Assembly: GCF_016908555.1 (NCBI RefSeq)
Contig: NZ_JAFBEE010000004.1
Coordinates: 62,001 to 126,000, forward strand
From: Alkaliphilus hydrothermalis
GTDB taxonomy: Bacteria; Bacillota; Clostridia; Peptostreptococcales; Natronincolaceae
Reading direction: 5' to 3'
Length of the DNA stretch: 64,000 bases
Under the pieces are notes generated by a model. That model saw only the letters and a program-made list of their open reading frames with translations. It had not been told where the DNA came from and ran no database searches. The position numbers and the translations under genes are program-made. Shown one piece after another: positions 25,688-33,735 of the stretch; position 1 is the stretch's first letter; each line of letters starts with the position of its first letter.

Positions 25688-26728
25688 CTAAATTGCTCTT
25701 TTAGAATTTCTTAACAGATAAATAAAAAATGGACCTCCCGCTAAGGCTGTAATAATCCCTACAGGAATTTCTGTAGGTGAAATCATTGTCCTTGCCAGTG
25801 TATCAGCAACGATTAGAAAGATTCCCCCCAGTAGTCCACTGGCAGGGATTAAGATTCTATGATCTGGTCCCACTAGCATTCTCACGATATGGGGTATGAT
25901 TAGTCCGACAAAGCCAATAATTCCACTGACAGAAACGGCAAATGCCGTCACTAATGCACTGATGGCTAATATGATTCCCTTTACCTTCTCCACCTCTACC
26001 CCTGTATTTTGGGCGGTGGATTCCCCTAAGAGTAATATGTTTAAATCCTTTGCAAAGATATAGATGATAGCAGTCCCAAGAAAAATTGGTAGAACTGCCA
26101 CCTGTATATGATTCCAACCACGGGAAGAAAAGCTCCCCATCGTCCAGTAGACGATACTGGTGACATCCTTTGAGGAAATCACCATGATAAAGGACATCAT
26201 GGCGGTAAATAACTGACCTACTGCTATCCCCCCCAATAAAAGGGTGGTAACAGGCACTTTGTTCTTAACCTTTGCCAGTTGATAAACAATGAAGGTAGCC
26301 AGTAATGCTCCAAAGAAAGCAAAGACTGAAATGATTCCAACTCCTAAAAAGGCCATATTCAGCTTTAATAGGATGGCAATAGCCGCTCCAAGGGCCGCAC
26401 CAGAGGATGTTCCCATAATAAAGGGGTCCGCCATCGGATTTTTTAATAGTCCCTGTAGTGCCACTCCCACCACCGATAGTCCAAAGCCCACAATGAAGGA
26501 CAGTAGAATTCTTGGGAGCCTTATATTATGAACAATAGTCAAATGGGATTTTGGAATATCAGTCAAATCAATTCCTTCCCCGAATACAGGAATACGACTA
26601 AATATAATTTTAATACTGTTGCTAGCTGTGATATTGGCAGAGCCAGAAATAGATGCCCCAATAATTACAACAAATAATAATATAAGTAATATCATAAAAT
26701 TTCTGGGATGCTTAAACTTATTAATCAT
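25688..26728 (-). CDS. btuC: Cobalamin ABC transporter permease
   Basis: A FecCD-family permease of 346 residues with about ten membrane helices. Typical segments are HNIRLPRILLSFIVGFGLSV, GVALQGLLKNPMADPFIMGT, FVGLIIPHIVRMLVGPDHRI and GPFFIYLLRN. Operon position between btuF and btuD and the B12 riboswitch upstream support corrinoid rather than siderophore transport. Start ATG at 26728 has a GGAGG site and lies just after an intercistronic hairpin. Confidence 0.93.
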   Translation of the reverse strand: MINKFKHPRNFMILLILLFVVIIGASISGSANITASNSIKIIFSRIPVFGEGIDLTDIPKSHLTIVHNIRLPRILLSFIVGFGLSVVGVALQGLLKNPMADPFIMGTSSGAALGAAIAILLKLNMAFLGVGIISVFAFFGALLATFIVYQLAKVKNKVPVTTLLLGGIAVGQLFTAMMSFIMVISSKDVTSIVYWTMGSFSSRGWNHIQVAVLPIFLGTAIIYIFAKDLNILLLGESTAQNTGVEVEKVKGIILAISALVTAFAVSVSGIIGFVGLIIPHIVRMLVGPDHRILIPASGLLGGIFLIVADTLARTMISPTEIPVGIITALAGGPFFIYLLRNSKRAI

Positions 26729-26747
26729 AGTTTTTCCTCCATAGAAG

Positions 26748-26773
26748 AATTCCCGCCTTTTTAGGCGGGAATT
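26748..26773 (-). repeat. Intercistronic hairpin between btuF and btuC
   Basis: AATTCCCGCC and GGCGGGAATT pair perfectly over 10 bp with a 6-nt loop. No T-run follows on the minus strand, so it is more likely an mRNA-stabilising or processing element, which could keep binding-protein mRNA in excess, than a full terminator. Confidence 0.6.
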
Positions 26774-26790
26774 AATTACTCCTTAAAATA

Positions 26791-27762
26791 CTAAAATAAA
26801 TCTGGATGTAATTCTTTAGCTAACAATTCTAAAGCATCAATAATTCTTGCCCCTGGTCTTGACATAATATTTGGTTCCATTAATTCTACACGATCATTGA
26901 CCATGGCACTGATTTCTTCGAATCCTGGTTTTGACTTAATCGTATCAATCAATTGTTGCTCTTCATCTTCTGTTAAACTCATTTTTTCACCAACATGGGC
27001 TGGTGCTAAGTATACCTCTGGGTTTCTTTCTACTAATGACTCAACACTAAAGGTAGGCCATGCACCTTCAGCATCGGCAGCGATATTTTCTCCACCTGCC
27101 AATTGGATTAGCTCATCAATAAATGATCCTGGTCCAGCTGTCATCAAAGGCTCATCCCATACTTGGTAGAATACCTTCACCTTTGGTTGGTCCTTCACTT
27201 TTTCTACAATGGCGTCTCTTCTTTCTTCTAGATCCTTGACCATTGCATTAGATTCTTCCTCTATACCATTTACTTTACCAGTAGTCTTGATGGCATCAAA
27301 AATTTGTGCTATAGAAGTGGGATCATAGATTAAAACAGTGATTCCTGCAGCTTGCATTTGCTCAACTGCATCCGGTTGTCCATTTCCATATACATATACT
27401 AGTTCTGGCTGTAATTCAATTACCCTCTCTAAGTTAATTCCCCATGAGCTACCTACTTTTTCCTTTTCCTTTGCTTCAACTGGGTAATCACAGTAATCAG
27501 AAACAGCTAAAAGCTTATCTTGTAATCCCAACGCGTATAGGATTTCAGTTTGACTTGGGTCGATGGAGATAATCTTCTCTGGCATCTTTTCTATCGTTAT
27601 AGAGTTTCCTACTCCATCAACTACAGTCATTGGATACGAGACTTCTACAGGCGTTGTTTCTTCTGCTCCCCCATCTCCCATTTCCTTCTCACCAGTACAA
27701 CCAGCTAAAACAGATATCAACATCATAAATGCAACTAATACAACTAACCATTTTTTCTTCAT
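26791..27762 (-). CDS. btuF: Corrinoid-binding lipoprotein of ABC transporter
   Basis: An extracellular substrate-binding lipoprotein of 323 residues. The signal peptide (MKKKWLVVLVAFMMLISVLA) ends in the lipobox LAGC, giving a lipid-anchored Cys. The helical-backbone family core contains PEKIISIDPSQTEILYALGL, VGSSWGINLERVIELQPELV, TAGPGSFIDELIQLAGGENI and a C-terminal SRPGARIIDALELLAKELHP. Ligand is assigned from operon context. Followed by an intercistronic hairpin and btuC. Confidence 0.92.
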   Translation of the reverse strand: MKKKWLVVLVAFMMLISVLAGCTGEKEMGDGGAEETTPVEVSYPMTVVDGVGNSITIEKMPEKIISIDPSQTEILYALGLQDKLLAVSDYCDYPVEAKEKEKVGSSWGINLERVIELQPELVYVYGNGQPDAVEQMQAAGITVLIYDPTSIAQIFDAIKTTGKVNGIEEESNAMVKDLEERRDAIVEKVKDQPKVKVFYQVWDEPLMTAGPGSFIDELIQLAGGENIAADAEGAWPTFSVESLVERNPEVYLAPAHVGEKMSLTEDEEQQLIDTIKSKPGFEEISAMVNDRVELMEPNIMSRPGARIIDALELLAKELHPDLF

Positions 27763-27872
27763 TTATTCTCCTCCTTGTTTTGTCTAACTTAATGTTTTAA
27801 ATATGAGATATACGTAATTTTAAAGTTACATATTAACACCAGTATTAAATAAAGCTCTGATCAAAATATTGA

Positions 27873-28463
27873 TCATTCGTTTAATTTAGTTAAGATATAA
27901 AAATCACCATGGGCTTCTATTTTAGAGACACTACAATGGTCTATCTTAAAGTTCCAGTGCTTCTTCATGTCTCCAGTAATGAGTTCTGCCATGATGGAAC
28001 GAATTACACCTGAATGGGCAACAATCAGAATTTTTTCTCCATCATGTCTAGAAATCAACTCTTTCATGGTTTTATTCACCCTATGATGCATCTCCCTCAG
28101 ACTCTCTCCCCCTGGAAAACGAAAGCCTATGAAATCATCCCTCATTTGCTGATACAGTTGAGGGTGCTCTTTTTCCAACTCTACCATTTTACGGCCTTCA
28201 AAATCACCAAAGTTTAGCTCTTTTAAAGTGTCTAATGGTTGGATTTTTTCATGTTTACAACCTAAAATCATGGCGGCGGTTTCATTGGTTCGCTTTAACC
28301 CACTAGTATAAATGGCATCGAAGGATTCATTTTTTAATTGTTGTGCTACCCTCTCTGCTTGTATAAGTCCCTCTTTATTTAAAGAAGGGTTTATCCATCC
28401 ACAGAGGTTATGATCACGATTGTCATCAGTCTCCCCATGTCTTACAAAATAAATTTCTGTCAT
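27873..28463 (-). CDS. cobC: Alpha-ribazole-5'-phosphate phosphatase (histidine phosphatase)
   Basis: A 196-residue histidine-phosphatase family enzyme; in this operon it most likely dephosphorylates alpha-ribazole phosphate or the cobalamin phosphate. The catalytic motif is EIYFVRHGETDDN, with the second His in LIVAHSGVIRSIMAEL and a conserved Arg in YTSGLKRTNETA. It starts 12 bp after cobS. Without the context it could be read as a general phosphoglycerate mutase-like phosphatase. A 110-bp gap without a visible promoter or terminator separates it from btuF. Confidence 0.85.
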   Translation of the reverse strand: MTEIYFVRHGETDDNRDHNLCGWINPSLNKEGLIQAERVAQQLKNESFDAIYTSGLKRTNETAAMILGCKHEKIQPLDTLKELNFGDFEGRKMVELEKEHPQLYQQMRDDFIGFRFPGGESLREMHHRVNKTMKELISRHDGEKILIVAHSGVIRSIMAELITGDMKKHWNFKIDHCSVSKIEAHGDFYILTKLNE

Positions 28464-28475
28464 ACCCTACACCCT

Positions 28476-29207
28476 TTATATCCTTATTTGAATGATTAAG
28501 AACAACAAATAAATCGCCTCTGTTAGCTCACACAAGGCCCCAAGGGTATCCCCTGTCATTCCTCCGATAATCCTTGTGGTATGTTTTTTATACCAATGGG
28601 CAAACCCCAGAAGAAGGGTTAGAAATAGCAAGCTTTTAATACTAATCATGCTAATTAGAATTGTTATCAAAAGGGTGATCATCAACTGTTCTGTTGTAAC
28701 TTTGCCAATAAATATATTTCCCATACCTTCTTTTCTAGCATAGACAGCATGATAGCTCCCCAATACCAAGGCTTGTCTTCCCATTACTGGCATTAGTATT
28801 AAAGCTATATTAAGCTGATGTTCTCCCAGGCTTTGCAGTCCTACAATTTTAATCAATAGAATCATTAAAATCGCCAATAGGGCATTGGTTCCCAATCGGC
28901 TATCCTTCATGATTTCTAGAACCCTTTCTCTGGGCCTGTTGCTATATAGCCCATCAAAGGAATCCCCCAAACCATCTAGGTGCAGTCCTCCCGTTAAAAA
29001 AATATAAAGGGTCACGGTTAATATGACTCCTATCGATGGGGGCAGCAGAAAGGATAGGATATAATTAAATGCCACCAGTAAAATCCCAAGGACTAGGCCA
29101 ACTAGCGGAAAATACACCACTCCCTTTTCAAACTCTTCATTAAAGGGTAGGGCCTTCACTACAGATATACGAGTTAGGAATTGCAGTATCCCAATGAAAC
29201 TATACAT
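28476..29207 (-). CDS. cobS: Adenosylcobinamide-GDP ribazoletransferase (cobalamin synthase)
   Basis: Membrane enzyme joining adenosylcobinamide-GDP and alpha-ribazole to make adenosylcobalamin (phosphate). It has 243 residues with five to six membrane segments. Diagnostic motif: FLTGGLHLDGLGDSFDGLYS with conserved acidic residues, then MKDSRLGTNALLAILMILLI. The C-terminal GMTGDTLGALCELTEAIYLL is also family-typical. Its ATG overlaps the cobO stop (TAATG), suggesting coupled translation. Confidence 0.95.
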   Translation of the reverse strand: MYSFIGILQFLTRISVVKALPFNEEFEKGVVYFPLVGLVLGILLVAFNYILSFLLPPSIGVILTVTLYIFLTGGLHLDGLGDSFDGLYSNRPRERVLEIMKDSRLGTNALLAILMILLIKIVGLQSLGEHQLNIALILMPVMGRQALVLGSYHAVYARKEGMGNIFIGKVTTEQLMITLLITILISMISIKSLLFLTLLLGFAHWYKKHTTRIIGGMTGDTLGALCELTEAIYLLFLIIQIRI

Positions 29208-29746
29208 TAACTCTCAATACCTTTTCTAGCGTAGATTCCCTGTTGGAAGGGATGCTTAATCATTTTCATTTCTGTGACATAATCAGCTAATTGGATCAAT
29301 TCTTCGGGAGCATTTCTTCCTGTTAAAATCATTTCCACATGCTCAGGCTTGTTTTTTAATAGGTTGATAACTACCTCTACAGGGATGATTTCAAGGTACA
29401 TAACCGCCATGATTTCATCCATAATGATTAAGTTGTACTGTTCTTCTTCTAAGGCTTCTTTAATCAGACTTATACCCTCCTGAGCCTCCTGTTGTACCCG
29501 CTGTCTTCCTGCTTCATCAAGGTTTCTGTAAAAGTTTTTGATACTGGCATATCGTTTGATTTCAAAGTTGGGAGCCATTTTTTCAATACTATAGAGTTCC
29601 CCTGTATCATCCCCTTTTAAAAACTGGGTCATCAATACTTTATAACCTCCACCAGAGGTTCGAGTCCCTTGTCCTACTGCTGCAGTGGTTTTTCCTTTTC
29701 CATCACCTGTATATATATGTATTAATCCTCTTTCTAGCTTTTTCAT
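29207..29746 (-). CDS. cobO: Corrinoid adenosyltransferase, CobA/CobO type
   Basis: Transfers the adenosyl group of ATP to reduced corrinoids. It has about 179 residues. The P-loop is HIYTGDGKGKTTAAVGQGTR near the N-terminus, followed by KVLMTQFLKGDDTGE and Walker B-like LIIMDEIMAVMYLEI; LTGRNAPEELIQLADYVTEM is a family motif. Start is ATG at 29746, eight bases after GGGGTG; a GTG at 29752 is the alternative. It overlaps cobS by one base and follows cobU by 14 bp. Confidence 0.94.
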   Translation of the reverse strand: MKKLERGLIHIYTGDGKGKTTAAVGQGTRTSGGGYKVLMTQFLKGDDTGELYSIEKMAPNFEIKRYASIKNFYRNLDEAGRQRVQQEAQEGISLIKEALEEEQYNLIIMDEIMAVMYLEIIPVEVVINLLKNKPEHVEMILTGRNAPEELIQLADYVTEMKMIKHPFQQGIYARKGIES

Positions 29747-29760
29747 TTTCACTTCACCCC

Positions 29761-30324
29761 TTATTTAATTTTAGTGGATATGCCACAAGTGACCAAATAT
29801 ACTTCGTCGGCTTCTCGAGCTAGGTATTGGTTTACTCTCCCTGCAATATCCCTAAAAACCCTCGTTAATCGATCAATAGGTACAATCCCCAATCCCACTT
29901 CATTTGTGACTAAGACAGTCCTCATTTTTGAAGACTTTATAAACTGTACTAATTTCTTAAATTCATCAAAAATCATTGCTTCAATTTCATCAATTTGCTG
30001 ATGACTCACAGTATCCCAATCCACCTGTTGTGCCAGTAATAGGTTGGTGGTCATAATGGTGACACAATCTAAAAAAATCCCGTTCACCTCTGAAGCATAA
30101 GGTGCTAATACTTCATTAAAGTTTTTATAGCCCTCGTAAGTAATCCACTCTTGAGGTCTACTTTGCTGATGTTTTTTAATTCTGTCCTTCATTTCTTGAT
30201 CAAATGCTTGGGCTGTAGCAATATACAGTACATTCCTAGATTCATTTATTAAAATAGATTCTCCAAAGCTACTTTTGCCACTTCTGGCCCCTCCAGTAAC
30301 TAAGGTTAGTATTTTCTGACTCAT
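29761..30324 (-). CDS. cobU: Adenosylcobinamide kinase / guanylyltransferase
   Basis: Bifunctional enzyme activating adenosylcobinamide to its GDP derivative in the nucleotide-loop pathway. It has 187 residues, the usual size. The P-loop is LVTGGARSGKSSFGESILIN; IATAQAFDQEMKDRIKKHQQ carries the guanylylated histidine region; VTNEVGLGIVPIDRLTRVFR and DIAGRVNQYLAREADEVYLV form the C-terminal signature. First gene of the operon, directly behind the riboswitch terminator. Confidence 0.96.
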   Translation of the reverse strand: MSQKILTLVTGGARSGKSSFGESILINESRNVLYIATAQAFDQEMKDRIKKHQQSRPQEWITYEGYKNFNEVLAPYASEVNGIFLDCVTIMTTNLLLAQQVDWDTVSHQQIDEIEAMIFDEFKKLVQFIKSSKMRTVLVTNEVGLGIVPIDRLTRVFRDIAGRVNQYLAREADEVYLVTCGISTKIK

Positions 30325-30346
30325 AAATCACCCCACATCTTCTAAA

Positions 30347-30381
30347 TAAAAAACCCCCACCATAGTAACCTAGGTCAGGGG
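30347..30381 (-). terminator. Terminator of the cobalamin riboswitch expression platform
   Basis: On the minus strand CCCC-TG-ACC pairs with GGT-GGGG (two-base bulge), followed by a TTTTTT run, 23 nt before the cobU start. It probably forms when B12 is bound and stops the operon. Confidence 0.78.
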
Positions 30382-30430
30382 ATATTGACATAAAAATGAA
30401 ACACTCCTTCCCTCCGAAGGTTGTTTAATG

Positions 30431-30592
30431 TAGTGTTGGTAGGTCTCCTGACTCGTAACTCCATCTACTCGCAACACCTTCCCGATGATCTTCACCAGTG
30501 GCAATCAACTTGCTTTCGTCCTTACTCACAGTAGCGGGGGCTGTAGTGGATTTTAACCACTTTCCCTATTAAGCGTCTATGCGCCATCACTA
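30431..30592 (-). ncRNA. Cobalamin riboswitch
   Basis: On the minus strand the aptamer shows the conserved core: AAGTGGTTAAAATCCACT, GCCCCCGCTACTGTGA, and the B12 box GAGTCAGGAGACCTACC. The closing P1 stem pairs TAGTG (30592-30588) with CACTA (30435-30431). It precedes cobU and the whole B12 operon, with a terminator between, so transcriptional OFF control by adenosylcobalamin is expected. Confidence 0.96.
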
Positions 30593-30616
30593 TATTTAAG
30601 TATTCACTTCCTATTT

Positions 30617-30645
30617 ATTCTATCAGAATATGTTTTTATTATCAA
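30617..30645 (-). promoter_or_regulatory. Promoter of the cobalamin operon
   Basis: On the minus strand TTGATA (30645-30640), 17 bp, TAGAAT (30622-30617), ending about 25 bp before the riboswitch P1 stem. Confidence 0.78.
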
Positions 30646-30676
30646 TGCATTTCTACAAATATCTCTATATTATTAA

Positions 30677-30825
30677 GATAGGTGCTTTCAACTGGCTGTA
30701 AGCCTGTTCAAAAGTGCCTAGATTCAAGGAGCAAAATGAACTAGCGACCGAAGCGTATGCAGTAAATACGTAAGGGTGTTAGTTCGTTGCCGTGACGAAG
30801 AAAGATAGGTGCTTTTCAACAGGCT
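30677..30825 (-). repeat. Dispersed structured repeat, copy 1
   Basis: The core at 30701-30825 starts AGCCTGTTCAAAAG and ends in the near-complement CTTTTCAACAGGCT. Inside is an imperfect stem (GAACTAGCGACC with GGGTGTTAGTTC) topped by GTATGCAGTAAATAC. A second copy is at 50384-50506. The core is preceded at 30677-30697 by a near-copy of its own right end (GATAGGTGC...). The last bases supply the TAG stop of the lipase gene. No coding capacity. Identity is unknown to me: a miniature mobile element or a structured RNA. Confidence 0.8.
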
Positions 30826-32119
30826 AGAGGGTGAACCGCATAATTTCTTGCGACTTCGTTGATCCCACCCCACTACTATATTCCTCCTCTACAGTGGTGG
30901 CCATTACCAGCATCTTTAATCCTTGTTTTGTTCCATTATTCAACTTTAAGGAATAATTCCCATTTGGTACATTTTTCATAACTAACCAAACATATTCTCC
31001 TACAAATTCTTCCCTGTAATGACTTAGAAAACTATTCACCGTTTTTTTAGAATAAGTCATAAGTGTTTTTCCATTTAAATCTAAAGTCAAATCTACTTCC
31101 CCTTTAAATATAATATGAAGGGTTTCGTCATGTTCTTCCTCAGTTGATGTACTCCTTGCCTCCAGTTCTACTCCATAAATCTGCGCAATAGATCCTATGC
31201 ATTCTTTGACAATCCCCCTATGGGTTGTTGGCATGATTATATTTTCTACTCCTTCTATGCTTGCACTCTTCACAGTAACTGTATTATCCCCTTCAAGGGT
31301 GGCTCTTACATCCCTAATCAGTTCTTTACGTTGCATCAACAGAGCTTTACGATCTAATATCAGTTCCTTATTTGTTTCGTATCCTGTTCCTACAAAGCAT
31401 TTAATTTCCTTCACCCTATTTTTCAATAATTGTAGGTCTCTGTTTAAGTAATCCAGTCTTTTGTTTTTGTACTTTATATTTCGTCTTGGAATCTTTACCC
31501 ATTTGTTTGGTGCATCTTCTACCCATAGAAAATCTCCATAATCATAGGTTGGTATTAAATCTAAAAGACCTTGAAAATTTTCATGAAGCTTCTTTAAATC
31601 CTTTACTCCCATTGGGATATTAAGTATTTTGGTCAGCAACCATATGTATCCCCTGTAGATGATTTTAAGAAAGCTCTTCCGACGGGAGGGGGCCAATTGT
31701 CCTGTACTCCATAAGTAATAGGCATCTAGGGATCCCTTATTGGGTGTACCCAGCATAATTAGTTTTTCAACATCCCAATGATAATATTTTCCCTGTACAT
31801 ACTGTCTTGCTACGACGCCCCCCATACTGTGACCTATGATATCCACCGATTGATTAGGGTACTTTGTTTTCACTGTTTGCATCATTGGTAATAAGAAATT
31901 TTCCATGATTTCTTCTGTATTTTTTCTCCAATCATAATAGCATATAAATAGATTTTGGTCTTTTCTGTAGCCCATTTCTTCTAGCCCTTCTATTAATGGA
32001 TCATAAACTGTACTTGCAACGCCAAAGCTCCAGTCCTTTAATCCTGGAATCATCTCTCCGCCTATAGATCCCATTAACCCAGGTAGAAATATTATTGGAT
32101 TTTTTGATGGTCTCTCCAT
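30824..32119 (-). CDS. LCAT-like alpha/beta-hydrolase (putative lipase)
   Basis: A 431-residue alpha/beta hydrolase. The N-terminus PIIFLPGLMGSIGGEMIPGL with its oxyanion region and the nucleophile elbow DIIGHSMGGVVARQYVQGKY identify a lipase or acyltransferase of the lecithin:cholesterol acyltransferase/PGAP1-like kind. A later TTHRGIVKE may hold the catalytic His. The C-terminal 110 residues look like a separate beta-rich domain (LHIIFKGEVDLTLDLNGKTL). No signal peptide, so it is probably cytoplasmic. Its TAG stop is formed by the edge of the dispersed repeat. Substrate unknown. Confidence 0.82.
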   Translation of the reverse strand: MERPSKNPIIFLPGLMGSIGGEMIPGLKDWSFGVASTVYDPLIEGLEEMGYRKDQNLFICYYDWRKNTEEIMENFLLPMMQTVKTKYPNQSVDIIGHSMGGVVARQYVQGKYYHWDVEKLIMLGTPNKGSLDAYYLWSTGQLAPSRRKSFLKIIYRGYIWLLTKILNIPMGVKDLKKLHENFQGLLDLIPTYDYGDFLWVEDAPNKWVKIPRRNIKYKNKRLDYLNRDLQLLKNRVKEIKCFVGTGYETNKELILDRKALLMQRKELIRDVRATLEGDNTVTVKSASIEGVENIIMPTTHRGIVKECIGSIAQIYGVELEARSTSTEEEHDETLHIIFKGEVDLTLDLNGKTLMTYSKKTVNSFLSHYREEFVGEYVWLVMKNVPNGNYSLKLNNGTKQGLKMLVMATTVEEEYSSGVGSTKSQEIMRFTL

Positions 32120-32192
32120 ACAACCCCCTCCTTATATGTTTTCTTCTTATAATCTATGCGAGGAAATTGAGGTAATGAACAGAAAAAAGTGG

Positions 32193-32741
32193 CTATTTCA
32201 CCACTTTTTGATTATCTATCTTTATTCCTTCTAATTGCAGAAGTTTTTCTTTTATATGAAGTCCACCACCGTAACCAACGAGGCTCCCATCGGCCCCAAT
32301 AACACGGTGACAGGGGATAATAATTGGAACTGTATTTTTATTATTTGCCATTCCCACTGCCCTCGTTGCGTTGGGATTATTAATTTTATTGGCAATCTCC
32401 TTATAGCTTGTTGTTTCCCCATAGGGGATATCCATAAGCGCCTGCCATACTTGCTTTTGAAAGTCTGTTCCAATCAAATCTAGGGCTACTGTAAATTTTG
32501 TCGTATTTCCTAGGAAATAGTCATTAATCTCTTTTCCATAAGCTTTATTGTGTTGAGGGTCCTTAATAATCTCTACTTCTCCAAACTTTTTAGTAAGGGA
32601 TTGAATAAAATCTAATTCATCAGAATTAAAGTCTATGATGGCTAATCCTTTTTCAGTAGATGCCAAAAAGAGCTTTAGATCGTCAAAAGACAATTGACTA
32701 ATATATATTTTTGATCTTTTAAGCAGTTTTTTCTTCATCAT
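32193..32741 (-). CDS. ogt: Methylated-DNA--protein-cysteine methyltransferase
   Basis: Suicide DNA-repair protein removing O6-methylguanine. It has 182 residues. The C-terminal domain carries the helix-turn-helix IPYGETTSYKEIANKINNPN and the alkyl-acceptor Cys in IIPCHRVIGADGSLVGYGGG. The N-terminal ribonuclease-like domain is normal. It overlaps the upstream DUF2225 gene by 23 bp, and AAAGGGGC precedes its ATG, so the two are probably cotranscribed and coupled. Confidence 0.95.
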   Translation of the reverse strand: MMKKKLLKRSKIYISQLSFDDLKLFLASTEKGLAIIDFNSDELDFIQSLTKKFGEVEIIKDPQHNKAYGKEINDYFLGNTTKFTVALDLIGTDFQKQVWQALMDIPYGETTSYKEIANKINNPNATRAVGMANNKNTVPIIIPCHRVIGADGSLVGYGGGLHIKEKLLQLEGIKIDNQKVVK

Positions 32742-33402
32742 ATTGCCCCTTTGCTACCCTCCATTGTTCTCTTGTTTTTAATTGGAGTTGTCTATGATTT
32801 TTAATCACAGGATTGTCCAGTACCTTTGCATACCATACTATAGCTTCTTTGTAGTTACCGAACCTACGATTTATCTCAGCTACTATATAAGCAGTGGTAA
32901 TCTCATTGATACTGGCTGATTCCAGTCTTTCCTCTTGGTAGGATTCTTGTAGATTTACAAGAGCATACTTGAGGAATTCTTCTTCTTTGTTACTCTTAAT
33001 TTCTCTATAAATCCATGCTAGTTTTAAGCATATATTTCCAATGTAATTTTTGGGTTTTTTAAACAACTGAGCCATTAATAGAGCTAGTTTATATGTTTCA
33101 ATAGCTTCTTCTACTGTTCGTGGATTTCCATAGTTTCTTTGCTTCCATTTATATCTAATCTGGTCATCAAAAATCTTCTTATGTATTGGGGAAATATCTT
33201 CAAACTCTACTTCTGTCCCAGTGTATCCACACTCAGGACATACAAGTACGTGGTAATATAATGGATTAATATCTTTATAGACAACATTCAAGTCATCCTG
33301 TTTTTCAGCTATAATCAATTTTCTGCTTCTTACTTTTTTAGATGTGAAGTCTCTTTGGCAAACAGGACAATTTACTGTCTTATCATATAACAACGTGTCC
33401 AT
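32719..33402 (-). CDS. DUF2225 zinc-ribbon protein with TPR-like tail
   Basis: A 227-residue cytoplasmic protein of the DUF2225 family, common in Clostridia, function unknown. Two CxxC pairs form a likely zinc ribbon: TVNCPVCQRDFTSKKVRSRK and YHVLVCPECGYTGTEVEFED. The C-terminal two thirds are helical with repeats resembling TPR (AIETYKLALLMAQLF, YKEAIVWYAKVLDN). It is followed by ogt with a 23-bp overlap. Confidence 0.86.
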   Translation of the reverse strand: MDTLLYDKTVNCPVCQRDFTSKKVRSRKLIIAEKQDDLNVVYKDINPLYYHVLVCPECGYTGTEVEFEDISPIHKKIFDDQIRYKWKQRNYGNPRTVEEAIETYKLALLMAQLFKKPKNYIGNICLKLAWIYREIKSNKEEEFLKYALVNLQESYQEERLESASINEITTAYIVAEINRRFGNYKEAIVWYAKVLDNPVIKNHRQLQLKTREQWRVAKGQYDEEKTA

Positions 33403-33735
33403 CCTTTCCCTCCTTCAGTTGCATTTTCCCTTAATTATAGCACAAAATATTTCTCGATTCTATTTAATATTGCAATTTTTTTTATAAATATCCAAAGAAA
33501 TCTATATTAATTAATTTTCATGTAAATATTAAAAATAGACTACTTTGAACCCTTGAGATTCTAAAACAATAAATTCATCTCATTTTTCTACTTTTGTGTG
33601 GATTTTGCGTTAAACAAAACAACCCACAAAGCATCAACAGACACCTTATGGGTTTCATATTTATCCTTATGTTTCAATCTCTTCTTTTTCTTTTATTCTC
33701 TTACCTTTATTGCTGCAATGTTCCCTATTCCCCTA
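33403..33735. other. Intergenic stretch of 333 bp
   Basis: AT-rich. It contains the terminator of the VanW gene (33612-33654) and the upstream region of the DUF2225 gene. In-frame openings on the plus strand here are low-complexity and lack ribosome sites. Confidence 0.6.
33612..33654 (-). terminator. Intrinsic terminator after vanW-like gene
   Basis: On the minus strand AACCCATAAGG pairs with CTTTGTGGGTT (11 pairs, two wobble) around a 12-nt loop, followed by GTTTTGTTT. It lies about 80 nt past the stop. Confidence 0.65.

Noticed and set aside
30677..30825. Considered whether the repeat is a tRNA, tmRNA or 6S-type RNA
   Set aside because: No tRNA arms or tmRNA tag could be found; the symmetric ends and second copy favour a dispersed element.
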